Assembly (NCBI GenBank): GCA_029238215.1 | Contig: JAQWGN010000003.1 | Span: forward strand, 1-64,000 | Reading direction: 5' to 3' | DNA from: Flavobacteriaceae bacterium | Lineage (GTDB): Bacteria; Bacteroidota; Bacteroidia; Flavobacteriales; Flavobacteriaceae | Length of the DNA stretch: 64,000 nt | Shown: piece after piece, positions 17,167 through 26,655 of the stretch | Numbering within the stretch: position 1 is the stretch's first letter | Layout: every line of letters begins with the position of its first letter | The notes under the pieces: generated by a model | Told to the model about the DNA's origin: nothing | The model's database searches: none | What the model saw: the letters and a program-made list of their open reading frames with translations, nothing else | Translations under genes and position numbers: made by a program

Positions 17167-17859
17167 CTATTCTCGGCAACAAGGTAAATCGCCAAAGGCG
17201 TAAGTTATAGAAATCCCAGTAAAAACAAGCCAATCACTACTTAAACTCGTAGAAAACTTTTGCGCAGCCGGCCGCTTGTCTACATTTGGAAAGCTTCCGT
17301 CTAAATTGTCTGAGAATGTTATTTGAGGTTGTACTTCTGCTGCTAAAACCCAAAATTGGCCAAGATTAAACTTGACTCCCGCTCCAAAAGGAATACTCAT
17401 AGTGATTGCGTTACCTGATGACCTTGCGTCATCTTCAAAAGGCGCAAAAAATAAATCATCTGTTACCAGACGCTGTATCCCAGCATGTAGATAAGGCGTC
17501 CAGGATAGATCAAACTCCCCTATTTTGAGCGTTACATAATTTACTTCAATACCAACTCCTATGGCAGTGTAGGAGTTAGAAAACGAAAAATTACGATTTA
17601 GGCGCTCTAGGTCTGTAGCGTTTCGGTCATTAGCGCCGAACTTCCCTCTAGTATACTGAGCGCGTAAACTAAGCCGTTGTGTAAAGTTGCGTTTGTAAAT
17701 GATGCCATAACCTAAATTCCTAGGATTAAAATATTGAGTATTTCCAACTTCTCCAATATAATTTACCCCACCAAGAATAATCCCTATTTCATGACGCTGT
17801 CCATACCCCAGTGTCATTCCAAAGTTCCATATAATACAACAAATCCAAATGTGTTTCAT
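17167..17859 (-). CDS. porG: PorG-like outer-membrane protein (DUF6089), type IX secretion
   Basis: This 230-residue protein has a signal sequence (MKHIWICCIIWNFGMTLGYG) followed by HEIGIILGGVNYIGEVG and amphipathic strands typical of an eight-stranded barrel (SLRAQYTRGKFGAND, FSFSNSYTAIGVGIEVNY, PFGAGVKFNL). Family DUF6089 includes PorG, an outer-membrane component of T9SS. In Porphyromonas porG also stands next to uppS and omp85, and the same order is present here. Assignment rests on synteny and the GGxxYxGxxG start; the sequence is otherwise poorly conserved. Confidence 0.75.
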   Translation of the reverse strand: MKHIWICCIIWNFGMTLGYGQRHEIGIILGGVNYIGEVGNTQYFNPRNLGYGIIYKRNFTQRLSLRAQYTRGKFGANDRNATDLERLNRNFSFSNSYTAIGVGIEVNYVTLKIGEFDLSWTPYLHAGIQRLVTDDLFFAPFEDDARSSGNAITMSIPFGAGVKFNLGQFWVLAAEVQPQITFSDNLDGSFPNVDKRPAAQKFSTSLSSDWLVFTGISITYAFGDLPCCRE

Positions 17860-17902
17860 ACAAGATTGTGTATGCTATAACTGACAAATAATATGATTAT
17901 TG

Positions 17903-18772
17903 TTAGTTGCGTTTATCTTGCCCCCACAAAAGCTTGTTTCGCAAGGTGTCAAAGAAACTATGTTTACTGGGGCGAATAAAAATTATCGGCTTCGATGCTT
18001 TTCGAATACGGATACTAGTATTCATAGGAATAGAAAATAAACGTGTATCTAATGACAATAAGTGAGTTTCTCCCCGGCCTTCTACATGGGTTTCGATTTC
18101 TACATCGTCTGCAACAACCAAAGGACGTGCGTTAAGGTTATGAGGCGCAATGGGTGTTAACACCAAGCTTTTACTTTCTGGTGCAATAATAGGCCCACCG
18201 CTACTCAGGGAATAGCCAGTAGACCCTGTAGGTGTTGCCACAACAAGACCATCTGCCCAATACACATTTAAATATGCGCCATTTACTTGCGTGTGAATGG
18301 TAATCATGGAAGTAGTATTTTCTCTAGCAACAGAAATTTCATTCAGCGCTAAAGGAAAGCCTGCTAAATCTGGTAACGGAGGATCTGTTATGATTTCTAA
18401 TATACTACGTGCCTCGGTCGTGTAGTTTTTGTTAAGAATGTCATTTAATATAGCATTTATTTCATCAGGCTGTACTGTAGCCAAAAAACCTAAACGCCCC
18501 GTATTGATGCCTATTACAGGAATGGTAGATTCTCGCACATAGTTTAACGCCCGTAAAACGGTTCCGTCGCCACCAACAGCAAAAAACACATCAGTTTCTG
18601 AGTCAATATCTGTATGGCTTTGAAAAGGAGTAGCCTCTAAGTTAGAAAAACGCCCTAAAAGAGCTTTTTCAACCTGAACCTCAATTTCTTTTTCGTTAAA
18701 AAAACGAATTATCTGAGAGGCAATATCAAGTGTTTCCGAATCATGAGCCAAACTGTATAAAGCTACTTTCAT
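17903..18772 (-). CDS. nadK: NAD kinase
   Basis: The 289-residue enzyme phosphorylates NAD to NADP. It shows FFAVGGDGTVLRALNYV with the GGDG motif, GINTGRLGFLATV, the NE(I)SVARE motif and TPTGSTGYSLSSGGPI. It starts the minus-strand envelope cluster, with a 43-base gap to porG. A TAACTTTG box stands four bases before the ATG, so the message is probably leaderless. Confidence 0.95.
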   Translation of the reverse strand: MKVALYSLAHDSETLDIASQIIRFFNEKEIEVQVEKALLGRFSNLEATPFQSHTDIDSETDVFFAVGGDGTVLRALNYVRESTIPVIGINTGRLGFLATVQPDEINAILNDILNKNYTTEARSILEIITDPPLPDLAGFPLALNEISVARENTTSMITIHTQVNGAYLNVYWADGLVVATPTGSTGYSLSSGGPIIAPESKSLVLTPIAPHNLNARPLVVADDVEIETHVEGRGETHLLSLDTRLFSIPMNTSIRIRKASKPIIFIRPSKHSFFDTLRNKLLWGQDKRN

Positions 18773-18776
18773 ACTG

Positions 18777-18784
18777 CAAAGTTA
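18777..18784 (-). promoter_or_regulatory. -7 box placed 4 bases before nadK
   Basis: On the minus strand TAACTTTG is followed by CAGT and the ATG. An exact TAnnTTTG with the same spacing as at tsaB, the SPOUT methyltransferase, mscS and mvaA. Confidence 0.6.
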
Positions 18785-18814
18785 GACCAAAATCGTTAAA
18801 GCCCCATTATGTTA

Positions 18815-18822
18815 TACTTTTG
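18815..18822 (+). promoter_or_regulatory. -7 box of pdxJ
   Basis: TACTTTTG matches the consensus and lies 13 bases before the pdxJ ATG, divergent from the nadK box 30 bases away. Confidence 0.55.
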
Positions 18823-18835
18823 TACAAAATTTGCA

Positions 18836-19555
18836 ATGGTTAAGCTTAGTGTTAATATCAATAAAATAGCGACCCTACGAAATGCTAGGGGAGCAAATGA
18901 ACCTAATATTTTAAGTGTCGCCCAAGATATACAAGCTTTTGGTGCACATGGAATAACGGTGCATCCAAGACCTGACGAAAGGCACATTACGTATCAAGAT
19001 GTAAGGCAACTTCCCGAAGTGGTCACAACCGAATTTAATGTTGAAGGAAACCCCAACTCAAAATTTGTTGACCTTGTTTGCTCGGTAAAGCCTACGCAAG
19101 TAACCCTTGTTCCTGATGCTCCTGATGCGATCACTTCATCTGCAGGATGGGATACCGTCAAAAACCGTTCTTTCTTACAAGAGGTAATTCAAGAATTTAA
19201 ACGCAATGGAATTCGCACCTCAATTTTTTTAGACCCTGATATTTCACAGGTCGAAGCTGCTTTAATAACAGGGACCGATCGTATTGAACTCTACACCGAG
19301 TCGTACGCTGCCCTATTTCCTAAAAAACCTAAAGAAGCTATTGCTCCTTTTATTACTGCTGCAACAAAAGCACAAGAAATTGGGCTTGGACTTAATGCAG
19401 GTCATGATTTAAGTTTAGAAAATATCCGCTTTTTTGCACAAAATATGCCTGGCCTGCTGGAAGTGTCTATTGGGCATGCACTTGTTTGTGAGTCACTTTA
19501 TTACGGGATTGAAAACGTTGTTAATCAATACATATCCAAATTATCAAACCTTTAG
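18836..19555 (+). CDS. pdxJ: pyridoxine 5'-phosphate synthase
   Basis: The ATG at 18836 gives 239 residues, the family length, starting KLSVNINKIATLRNARG. Further motifs are AHGITVHPRPDERHI, the conserved TEFNVEGNP and GLNAGHDLSLEN. PdxJ condenses 1-deoxyxylulose 5-phosphate with amino-acetone 3-phosphate in vitamin B6 synthesis. The longer start at 18809 would lie upstream of the promoter box. Confidence 0.95.
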   Translation: MVKLSVNINKIATLRNARGANEPNILSVAQDIQAFGAHGITVHPRPDERHITYQDVRQLPEVVTTEFNVEGNPNSKFVDLVCSVKPTQVTLVPDAPDAITSSAGWDTVKNRSFLQEVIQEFKRNGIRTSIFLDPDISQVEAALITGTDRIELYTESYAALFPKKPKEAIAPFITAATKAQEIGLGLNAGHDLSLENIRFFAQNMPGLLEVSIGHALVCESLYYGIENVVNQYISKLSNL

Positions 19556-19587
19556 TTCATAGTACTGTATTTGGCACAGGAAATCCA

Positions 19588-20313
19588 TTGCTTATAATCC
19601 ATGGATTTTTGGGGATGTCAGACAATTGGCAAACCCATGCTAAATATTGGTCTCAGTTTTATGAGGTTCATGCAATAGACCAGCGCAATCACGGCAAAAG
19701 TTTTCACAGCGAATCATTTAGTTACGCACTTCTTGCGGAAGACATAGTAACTTATATGGAAGCAAATGCACTTAAGGAGGCAGTTGTTTTGGGACATTCT
19801 ATGGGTGGTAAAACGGCCATGACGCTTGCTCTTACATATCCAAATCGGGTGTCGCAACTTATCGTTGCTGACATAGCACCCAAAGTATATGATGTAGCAA
19901 GTAAGTTTGCCGCTATCATTGAGGGAATGCTTGACCTAAACCGTACAACCCTCACCGCTAGAAAAGAAGCAGATTCATTATTCCAAGCCTATGTTTCGGA
20001 TATTGGGGTTCGGATGTTTTTATTAAAAAACATGAAATGGACTCCAGAACGTACTCTCACCCTAAAATGCAACATTGAGGTGCTTAGTGAAAAGTTGGAT
20101 GAAATTGGCGCAGCAAATTTTAAAGGAACTTTTCAAGGGAAAACACTCTTTATTGCTGGAGAAAACTCAGATTACATAGCCGATACCGATACGCTTATAA
20201 TCAAGCAGTATTTCCCTAACGCATCCATGGCAAGTGTTGCACAAGCAGGGCACTGGATCCATGCAGAAAATCCAGAAGGATTCACCAAAGTAATACATGA
20301 TTTCTTGGCATAG
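19588..20313 (+). CDS. alpha/beta hydrolase (YbfF-like), start codon uncertain
   Basis: From the TTG at 19588 the frame gives 241 residues: LLIIHGFLGMSDNW (oxyanion region), the nucleophile elbow VLGHSMGGKTAM with catalytic Ser, and the final AGHWIHAENP with catalytic His. This matches the YbfF esterase group. The first beta strand expected for this fold (HSTVFGTGNP) is encoded just upstream in the same frame (19558-19587). Between the stop at 19522 and TTG 19588 there is no ATG, GTG or TTG. The true start may therefore be a rare codon (ATT or ATC near 19540-19545) or the protein may be N-terminally short. It follows pdxJ by 32 bases. Confidence 0.85.
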   Translation: MLIIHGFLGMSDNWQTHAKYWSQFYEVHAIDQRNHGKSFHSESFSYALLAEDIVTYMEANALKEAVVLGHSMGGKTAMTLALTYPNRVSQLIVADIAPKVYDVASKFAAIIEGMLDLNRTTLTARKEADSLFQAYVSDIGVRMFLLKNMKWTPERTLTLKCNIEVLSEKLDEIGAANFKGTFQGKTLFIAGENSDYIADTDTLIIKQYFPNASMASVAQAGHWIHAENPEGFTKVIHDFLA

Positions 20314-20331
20314 GTGTACGCGCTTTTAGGC

Positions 20332-20362
20332 TTTGACCTTCCTGTAAAATAGCCTACTTTTG
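20332..20362 (+). promoter_or_regulatory. tig promoter, full Bacteroidota -33/-7
   Basis: TTTG at 20332-20335 and TACTTTTG at 20355-20362 are separated by 19 bases, the ideal spacing of the housekeeping sigma factor in this phylum. The trigger factor ATG follows 20 bases later. Confidence 0.75.
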
Positions 20363-20382
20363 CCAGCTATTAAATTATAACA

Positions 20383-21696
20383 ATGAATGTAACGCGAAAA
20401 GATGTAGATGCCCTCAATGCGGTTGTAACTGTAGAAATCAAGCAAGAGGATATTGCTCCCCAAATAGAAAAAGTACTAAACGATTACCGTAAACGTGCTG
20501 ATATTCCTGGATTTAGAAAAGGTAATATCCCTATGGGCGTGATAAAGAAGCAATATGGGCAAGCCGTTTTGGTTGATGAGGTTAACAAAGCACTTCAATC
20601 TTCTTTAAACGAATATCTAAACAACGAAAAGTTAGACATTCTAGGAAATCCACTTCCTGTTCCTGTTGAAACAATGGATTGGTCTGCTGAAAGTTTTTCT
20701 TTTGATTTTGAGCTTGGATTAGTACCAAACGTTTCAGTAAAACTACCAAACAAAAAGGCTGTAACGCGTTATGAAATTGTAGCCGATGATGCCTTTGTTG
20801 CTGATCAGCTCGATCGTTTGCAAAAGCAATACGGGTCTCTCACGCCCACTGAGGTAGTGTCAAACAACACCGAATTTACTGTTGGAGTTACTTTTGATGG
20901 CTCGGAAGAAAATAAAAGCGCTACTTTTTCAGCAGATGAAATAAAAAGTAAGAAGGCTCTATCCGCTTTTAAAAATGCTACAATTGGTGAAGTTTTAACC
21001 CTAACTACTAAAGGATTATTCAAGGAAGATCATGTATTGCAACGTATTATGGGTACACTTCCCGAAAAAGCACAAGAGCTTTTATTAACCGTGCAAGAAC
21101 GTAACGATCGTGGATTGGCCGAATTAGATCAAGAATTTTTTGACAAAGTTTTCGGGAAGGATACTGTAAAGAGCGTGACTGAATGCAAAGACAAGTTAAA
21201 AGCAGATGCATCTGGACATTTTGAAACCCAAGCCAATCAAAAGTTTGTTAATGATATGACAGAGGTATTGATTAATAATACCAAATTCAATCTTCCCGAC
21301 ACCTTCTTGAAAAAATGGATGCAAACCGCAGGAGAAAACCCTATTTCTGCTGAAGAAGCTGAAGCGGAATACACCAAATCGGAACGTGGGTTGCGTTATC
21401 AACTTATTGAAGCTAAACTTATTGAAGAGCATAACCTTCAAATCACTCGTGAAGAAGTCGAGCAATTTGCCAAAGAGTTATTGCAAAAGCAAATGGCACA
21501 GTTTGGTCGTAATGATGTCTCTGAAGAAGAACTCAATGATATTGCTGAACGAATCTTGGGGAATCAAGATGAAGTAAAGCGTATTTCGGATCAGGTGTTA
21601 ACCGAAAAAATGCGTCAGCTATTTTTGGAAAAAGGAAACTTAAAGCTCAAAAAAGTAAATTACGACACCTTTATAAAAGAGGCATCCAAAAAATAA
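20383..21696 (+). CDS. tig: trigger factor
   Basis: The 437-residue protein carries the ribosome-docking signature in DIPGFRKGNIPMGVIKKQYG (GFRxGxxP, about residues 43-50). It then has a diverged FKBP-like middle domain (about 150-235) and a C-terminal helical cradle. Trigger factor binds ribosomal protein L23 and shields nascent chains. The next genes are clpP and clpX, as in many bacteria, and one strong promoter upstream suggests a shared transcript. Confidence 0.93.
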   Translation: MNVTRKDVDALNAVVTVEIKQEDIAPQIEKVLNDYRKRADIPGFRKGNIPMGVIKKQYGQAVLVDEVNKALQSSLNEYLNNEKLDILGNPLPVPVETMDWSAESFSFDFELGLVPNVSVKLPNKKAVTRYEIVADDAFVADQLDRLQKQYGSLTPTEVVSNNTEFTVGVTFDGSEENKSATFSADEIKSKKALSAFKNATIGEVLTLTTKGLFKEDHVLQRIMGTLPEKAQELLLTVQERNDRGLAELDQEFFDKVFGKDTVKSVTECKDKLKADASGHFETQANQKFVNDMTEVLINNTKFNLPDTFLKKWMQTAGENPISAEEAEAEYTKSERGLRYQLIEAKLIEEHNLQITREEVEQFAKELLQKQMAQFGRNDVSEEELNDIAERILGNQDEVKRISDQVLTEKMRQLFLEKGNLKLKKVNYDTFIKEASKK

Positions 21697-21725
21697 TTAT
21701 TATATTTATCTGTCAACACAAAGCT

Positions 21726-22385
21726 ATGGATTACGGAAAAGAATTTAAAAAATACGCTACCAAACATCACGGAATAAACTCCATGTATTATGATGAAATC
21801 GTAAGTAGTTTAACGCCCTATATTATTGAGGAACGTCAACTTAACGTGGCTCAAATGGATGTTTTTTCACGGCTTATGATGGATCGTATTATCTTTTTGG
21901 GCACGGCTATTAATGACAGCGTAGCAAATATCATTCAAGCGCAGTTGTTGTTTTTGGAGAGTACAGATAAAAATAAAGATATTCAGATTTATATCAATTC
22001 ACCGGGTGGAAGTGTCTATGCAGGTTTGGGTATTTATGATACCATGCAATTCATTGCACCTGAAGTAGCAACTATTTGTACAGGAATTGCTGCCTCAATG
22101 GGAGCTGTATTGCTTTGTGCGGGTCAAGCAGGAAAGCGTTCGGGCTTGCCACACTCTCGTGTGATGATTCACCAACCTTTGGGCGGTGCTCAAGGTCAAG
22201 CTTCAGATATTGAAATCACGGCACGTGAAATATTAAAGTTGAAAAAGGAGTTGTATGATATTATTGCTAAGCACAGTAATCAAACATATGATAAAGTACA
22301 CGAAGATTCAGATCGTGACTATTGGATGAAAGCTCCAGAAGCCAAAGCATATGGCATGATTGATGAAGTACTAATAAGAAGCTAA
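21726..22385 (+). CDS. clpP: ATP-dependent Clp protease proteolytic subunit
   Basis: The 219-residue serine protease has the catalytic Ser in CTGIAASMGAVLLCAG, the catalytic His in SRVMIHQPLGGAQGQASDIEI and the PGGSVYAGLGIYD segment. ClpP forms a double heptamer that degrades substrates fed by ClpX. It lies 29 bases after tig and 4 bases before clpX. Length and motifs are normal. Confidence 0.96.
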   Translation: MDYGKEFKKYATKHHGINSMYYDEIVSSLTPYIIEERQLNVAQMDVFSRLMMDRIIFLGTAINDSVANIIQAQLLFLESTDKNKDIQIYINSPGGSVYAGLGIYDTMQFIAPEVATICTGIAASMGAVLLCAGQAGKRSGLPHSRVMIHQPLGGAQGQASDIEITAREILKLKKELYDIIAKHSNQTYDKVHEDSDRDYWMKAPEAKAYGMIDEVLIRS

Positions 22386-22389
22386 TATA

Positions 22390-23616
22390 TTGGAAGAATT
22401 AAGTTGTTCGTTTTGTGGACGTAAAAAAGCCGAAACCAAATTGCTGGTTGCGGGGTTAGATGCGCATATTTGTGACCAATGTGTAGACCAAGCTATTGGA
22501 ATTATCCAAGAAGAAAAAACACACATTGAAACGACTCCTGCTGCCATAGATTTTTTACTTAAAAAGCCAAAGCAGATAAAGGAATTCTTAGATCAGTACG
22601 TTATTGGACAAGAACGTGCAAAAAAGGTGCTTTCGGTTGCAGTATATAACCACTACAAGCGTCTGCAACAACCTGATTCTGACAATACGGTAGAATTACA
22701 AAAAAGCAATATTATTATTGCAGGACAAACAGGTACAGGAAAAACCCTGTTGGCTAAAACAATTGCTAAAATGCTTCAAGTCCCCCTTGCGATAGTTGAT
22801 GCAACAGTGCTTACTGAGGCTGGATATGTGGGCGAGGACGTAGAAAGTATTCTTACACGCTTGTTGCAGGCAGCAGATTATGACCAAGAGAAGGCAGAAA
22901 GAGGCATTGTTTTTATCGATGAGATTGATAAGATTGCAAGGAAGAGTGACAACCCTTCTATTACACGTGATGTTTCTGGTGAGGGCGTTCAACAAGCCTT
23001 GTTGAAACTGCTTGAAGGTACCGTAGTAAACGTGCCACCAAAAGGCGGTCGTAAGCATCCTGATCAAAAGTTTGTAGAAATAAACACCGAACATATCTTA
23101 TTTATTGCAGGTGGTGCTTTTGATGGAATAGAACGTCATATTTCCAAGCGGATGAATATGCAGGCTGTTGGGTACAGCACTTCTGCAAAGCGCACTGTTA
23201 TTGACCCAGATGATTTGCTAAAGCATATCAACCCATCGGATTTAAAAGACTTTGGGCTTATTCCAGAAATTATTGGGCGACTTCCTGTCTTAACACACAT
23301 GAACTCCCTTGATAAAGAGGCGCTTCGCGCTATTTTGGTAACACCAAAAAACGCACTTATTAAGCAATATCAACAGCTGTTTTTACTCGACGAAATTGAA
23401 TTAACATTTACACCAACAGCCCTTGATTATATCGTAGAACAAGCACTAGAATATTCTTTAGGCGCTCGTGGCTTGCGTTCACTTTGTGAGGCGATACTAA
23501 CCGACGCTATGTTTGAACTTCCAGGCACAAACACTACTGCGTTGAAAGTAACCAAACGCTATGCTGAGAACAAACTTAGCGTAGTTGCACTTAACCAGTT
23601 GAAGGCTGCTTCTTAA
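22390..23616 (+). CDS. clpX: ATP-dependent Clp protease ATP-binding subunit ClpX
   Basis: The start is TTG at 22390, four bases after clpP. It gives 408 residues beginning with the zinc-binding domain ([15 protein letters not shown] and HICDQCVDQ, four cysteines). The AAA+ domain has Walker [11 protein letters not shown], Walker [14 protein letters not shown], sensor GGRKHPDQ-type loops and LGARGLRS near the end. ClpX unfolds tagged substrates for ClpP. No ATG is available close by, so the TTG is well supported by the conserved zinc finger. Confidence 0.96.
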   Translation: MEELSCSFCGRKKAETKLLVAGLDAHICDQCVDQAIGIIQEEKTHIETTPAAIDFLLKKPKQIKEFLDQYVIGQERAKKVLSVAVYNHYKRLQQPDSDNTVELQKSNIIIAGQTGTGKTLLAKTIAKMLQVPLAIVDATVLTEAGYVGEDVESILTRLLQAADYDQEKAERGIVFIDEIDKIARKSDNPSITRDVSGEGVQQALLKLLEGTVVNVPPKGGRKHPDQKFVEINTEHILFIAGGAFDGIERHISKRMNMQAVGYSTSAKRTVIDPDDLLKHINPSDLKDFGLIPEIIGRLPVLTHMNSLDKEALRAILVTPKNALIKQYQQLFLLDEIELTFTPTALDYIVEQALEYSLGARGLRSLCEAILTDAMFELPGTNTTALKVTKRYAENKLSVVALNQLKAAS

Positions 23617-23829
23617 CAGTTTACCTTTTTTTTACTAGCTTAGTTGATGAACAAACCCCCAAGTCTGTTTTTCTTTTAAACCTACATACTTACGTATTTC
23701 TGCGTTTTTTTTAGTTAGAACATATTGGGGAGTGACGTGGCGCAAATGCAGTGTTTTTTGTGTCCATACGGGTTTGCTGTTTGCAGCCCCGCATCATAAC
23801 ATAAAAACAAAATATAAAATAATAAAACA

Positions 23830-24219
23830 ATGAAATACAGTAATTTAATAATTCGACTTGGTATCGGTCTACTCTTTGTTTGGGGTGGTCTTGAGAAATT
23901 TTTTGAAGGATTTCTAGGCGGTGTTGGTTTGCAAAATATGGCAGACTTCCTCAAAGATAGCGGTCTTGCCTTTTTAGGGGACAGCGGAACCTATGTTTTG
24001 GGTGTGCTATTAGCACTTTTTGAATTGGTAGCCGGTATTTTGGTTCTTACCAATAAAAAACTACAATATGCCTATGCTTTTTTAGCTTTTATCATGTTTG
24101 TAGCATTGGTGCTGGTTCATATTCCATCAGGAAATTGGATGAATATCATGATCCACATTACACTGTTTACAACACTGTTAGGCCTGGCCTTTGAGAATCT
24201 CATTAAACTTCGCAGTTAA
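23830..24219 (+). CDS. DoxX-family membrane protein
   Basis: The protein of 129 residues has four hydrophobic helices, with the family opening RLGIGLLFVWGGLEKFFEGF and LVAGILVLTNKKLQYAYAFLAFIM. DoxX-like proteins are small quinone- or thiol-related membrane proteins whose function is often unknown. The 213 bases upstream hold no gene and no clear promoter box. A hairpin terminator follows. Confidence 0.8.
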   Translation: MKYSNLIIRLGIGLLFVWGGLEKFFEGFLGGVGLQNMADFLKDSGLAFLGDSGTYVLGVLLALFELVAGILVLTNKKLQYAYAFLAFIMFVALVLVHIPSGNWMNIMIHITLFTTLLGLAFENLIKLRS

Positions 24220-24231
24220 TACATAAATCAT

Positions 24232-24274
24232 ACACAAAGCGGTCGTGTTCAAATGCTACTGCTTTGTGTTTTTA
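24232..24274 (+). terminator. terminator after doxX-like gene
   Basis: ACACAAAGC pairs with GCTTTGTGT, the stem extending by three further pairs (one G-U) toward the loop. It is followed by a T run. It separates the plus-strand DoxX gene from the convergent GH3 gene. Confidence 0.7.
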
Positions 24275-24325
24275 AAGTAGGGGTGAATCAGATTCCTACT
24301 TAATATATTTTTGAAACTTTAAGAT

Positions 24326-25834
24326 TTAAACCCCCAACAACTCCTCCAAATATTCTCTAGAATTGGATAGTCGAGGCACTTTATGTTGCCCACCTATTTT
24401 CCCTTTTTGCTTTAGCCATTTATAGAACGTTTTGGGCTTTGCTACATGCAGTTTTAATGGCATTAGGGTCATGTTTTTATAGCGTTTGGCTTCGTAGTCT
24501 GAGTTGATATCTTGCAACATGATATCTAAATCTTGTGCAAATGCAGTAACATCTTTGGGTGGGGTTTTAAATTCGATTAACCATTCATGTCCTCCTCTTT
24601 CTTTATCGGTCATAAAAATGGGTGCTGCAGTATAATCTACGACTTGTACATGGTGTTTTTTACAGATTAGCTCTAGAGCCTTATCGGCATTTTCAATGAC
24701 CAATTCCTCTCCAAAGACATTGATAAAGTGTTTTGTTCTTCCTGTAATTTTAAAACGATAGGGCGCAATAGATGTAAAGCGAATGGTATCACCAATATTA
24801 TAGCGCCACAGCCCCGCATTGGTGCTAATAATTACGGCATACTGTTCTCCAACCACAACTTCTGAAAGTGGGATTACACGCTCATTTTTTGTGCCATAGG
24901 TTTTCATGGGGATAAACTCATAAAAAATCCCATAATCTAGCATAAGTAATAGCTCATCGTTATTGAGCTGGTCTTGTACACCAAAAAACCCCTCCGAGGC
25001 GTTGTACAATTCAATGTAATTTATCGAATCGCTTGGAAGTAAGGCCTTAAATTGTTCTTTGTACGGTAAGAAGTTTACCCCTCCATGAAAATAAACCTCC
25101 ATATTGGGCCATACTTCTAAAATATTCATTTTACCCGTTTCTTCCAGAACCTTTTGCAACAGGACCAGCATCCAAGAAGGAACACCTGCCATACTACGAA
25201 TATCCTCTCGTAATGTTTCTGTTACAATGGCTTCCATTTTAGTTTCCCATTCACCCATTAAAGACACTTTTTGACTGGGCGCACTAACCAGTTCTGCCCA
25301 AAGCGGTAAATTATCGATCATAATGGCAGATAGATCGCCGAAATACGTATTATTTTCTTCGTACAAAGCCTTACTGCCACCCAGCCTAAGGGCTTTACCC
25401 TGAAACACAGATGAATTTTCGTAGTTGGCAAAATACAGGCTGAGCATGTCTTTCCCGCCTTTAAAATGGCAGTCTTCTAATGATTCATTTGAAATTGGAA
25501 TAAATTTACTTTTAGCATTGGTTGTACCGCTCGATTTCGCGTACCATTTAATGGGTGTGGGCCAAAAGATATTTTGCTCCCCTTTTCGAGAACGTTCTAT
25601 CATGGGCGCAATTTCCTCATAGGTTTGTACAGGAACACGCTCTGCAAAATCTTCATACCCTTGAATGTCATTAAAACCGTATTGTTTTCCTACCTCAGTA
25701 TTTTTGGCGGTTTGTAGTAGCGCAGTCAGTTGTTCGCGCTGTACTTCGTTAGGGTATTTAATAAATAGTTGAATATCATGCACCCTTTTTTTGAGAATCC
25801 AGGAAACAACAGTATGCAGCAGCGGTATTGCCAT
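24326..25834 (-). CDS. GH3-family acyl-adenylating enzyme
   Basis: This 502-residue protein belongs to the GH3 (auxin-responsive promoter) family of the firefly-luciferase-like adenylating superfamily. Seen motifs are KWYAKSSGTTNAKSKFIPIS (P-loop-like SSGTT), YNASEGFFGVQ, and YRFKITGRTKHFINVFGEELV. Plant members join amino acids to hormones. Bacteroidota members are common, but their substrate is not known to me. It is complete, and convergent with doxX on one side and divergent from DUF2797 on the other. Confidence 0.85.
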   Translation of the reverse strand: MAIPLLHTVVSWILKKRVHDIQLFIKYPNEVQREQLTALLQTAKNTEVGKQYGFNDIQGYEDFAERVPVQTYEEIAPMIERSRKGEQNIFWPTPIKWYAKSSGTTNAKSKFIPISNESLEDCHFKGGKDMLSLYFANYENSSVFQGKALRLGGSKALYEENNTYFGDLSAIMIDNLPLWAELVSAPSQKVSLMGEWETKMEAIVTETLREDIRSMAGVPSWMLVLLQKVLEETGKMNILEVWPNMEVYFHGGVNFLPYKEQFKALLPSDSINYIELYNASEGFFGVQDQLNNDELLLMLDYGIFYEFIPMKTYGTKNERVIPLSEVVVGEQYAVIISTNAGLWRYNIGDTIRFTSIAPYRFKITGRTKHFINVFGEELVIENADKALELICKKHHVQVVDYTAAPIFMTDKERGGHEWLIEFKTPPKDVTAFAQDLDIMLQDINSDYEAKRYKNMTLMPLKLHVAKPKTFYKWLKQKGKIGGQHKVPRLSNSREYLEELLGV

Positions 25835-25866
25835 TTTGGGTATATTGCTTCACGAAAATACAAATT

Positions 25867-26655
25867 ATGTTTCAAGGGGTACTGACCAAAATGAAGACGG
25901 AGATTCACGCTCCCATTAACTACTACCTTCTTTTTGAAGATTCGTTTCTGCACGTAAACACCCTACTTGAAAAAAAAGTGCACATTGAGCTAAAAGGCAC
26001 TTCGTGTTTAAACTGCCAACAACCCAAACCTATTTATCGACAAGGGTTTTGTCAATCTTGTTTTTTTGAAACTCCAAGTGCTGGCGAATGGATTATGAAG
26101 CCTGAGTTAAGCACCGCTCATTTGAATATTGAAGATCGGGATTTAGCTTACGAGAAACAGGTGCAGTTACAACCTCATGTAGTTTATTTGGCGGTGTCTA
26201 GTGGATTAAAAGTGGGAGTTACTCGCAAATCGCAAGTCCCCACGCGTTGGATCGATCAAGGCGCCCATCAAGCCATCCCCATTGTAGAAGTACCCAACCG
26301 CTATTTGGCTGGAATTACGGAAGTTGCATTAAAAGCATATTTCAACGATAAAACCAATTGGCGGGTGATGCTTCAAAATCAAGGGGATTTTCTAGATCTT
26401 GCAGCAGAACGTCAAAACTGTATAGATAAACTTCCTGCTGAGGTACTGCCATATCTTGCTAAAGAAGCTGCCATGCAGCTTGCGTTTCCTGTAGTACAAT
26501 TCCCTGAAAAAGTAAAAAGCCTAAACTTGGGTAAAGTGCCGCAATACAGCGGCCTACTTAAAGGGATAAAAGGGCAGTATTGGATTTTTGAAGATGACAC
26601 AGTATGGAATGTTCGAGCACACGAAGGACACGTAGTTTCTATTGCAGTAGATTAA
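25867..26655 (+). CDS. DUF2797 protein (zinc ribbon plus GIY-YIG-like segment)
   Basis: The ATG at 25867 gives 262 residues; an earlier in-frame start at 25828 overlaps the divergent gene. The protein has a four-cysteine zinc site (CLNCQQPKPIYRQGFCQSC, about residues 45-63). A segment follows that reads VVYLAVSSGLKVGVTRKSQVPTRW, reminiscent of the GIY-YIG nuclease core (strand-turn-KVGVT with a following Arg). I recognise it as DUF2797; activity is unknown. It ends four bases into the convergent rluF gene. Confidence 0.75.
   Translation: MFQGVLTKMKTEIHAPINYYLLFEDSFLHVNTLLEKKVHIELKGTSCLNCQQPKPIYRQGFCQSCFFETPSAGEWIMKPELSTAHLNIEDRDLAYEKQVQLQPHVVYLAVSSGLKVGVTRKSQVPTRWIDQGAHQAIPIVEVPNRYLAGITEVALKAYFNDKTNWRVMLQNQGDFLDLAAERQNCIDKLPAEVLPYLAKEAAMQLAFPVVQFPEKVKSLNLGKVPQYSGLLKGIKGQYWIFEDDTVWNVRAHEGHVVSIAVD

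Noticed and set aside
23617-23829. Possible small gene or riboswitch before doxX
   Set aside because: No stem with good pairing, no clear promoter box and no credible ORF; left unassigned.
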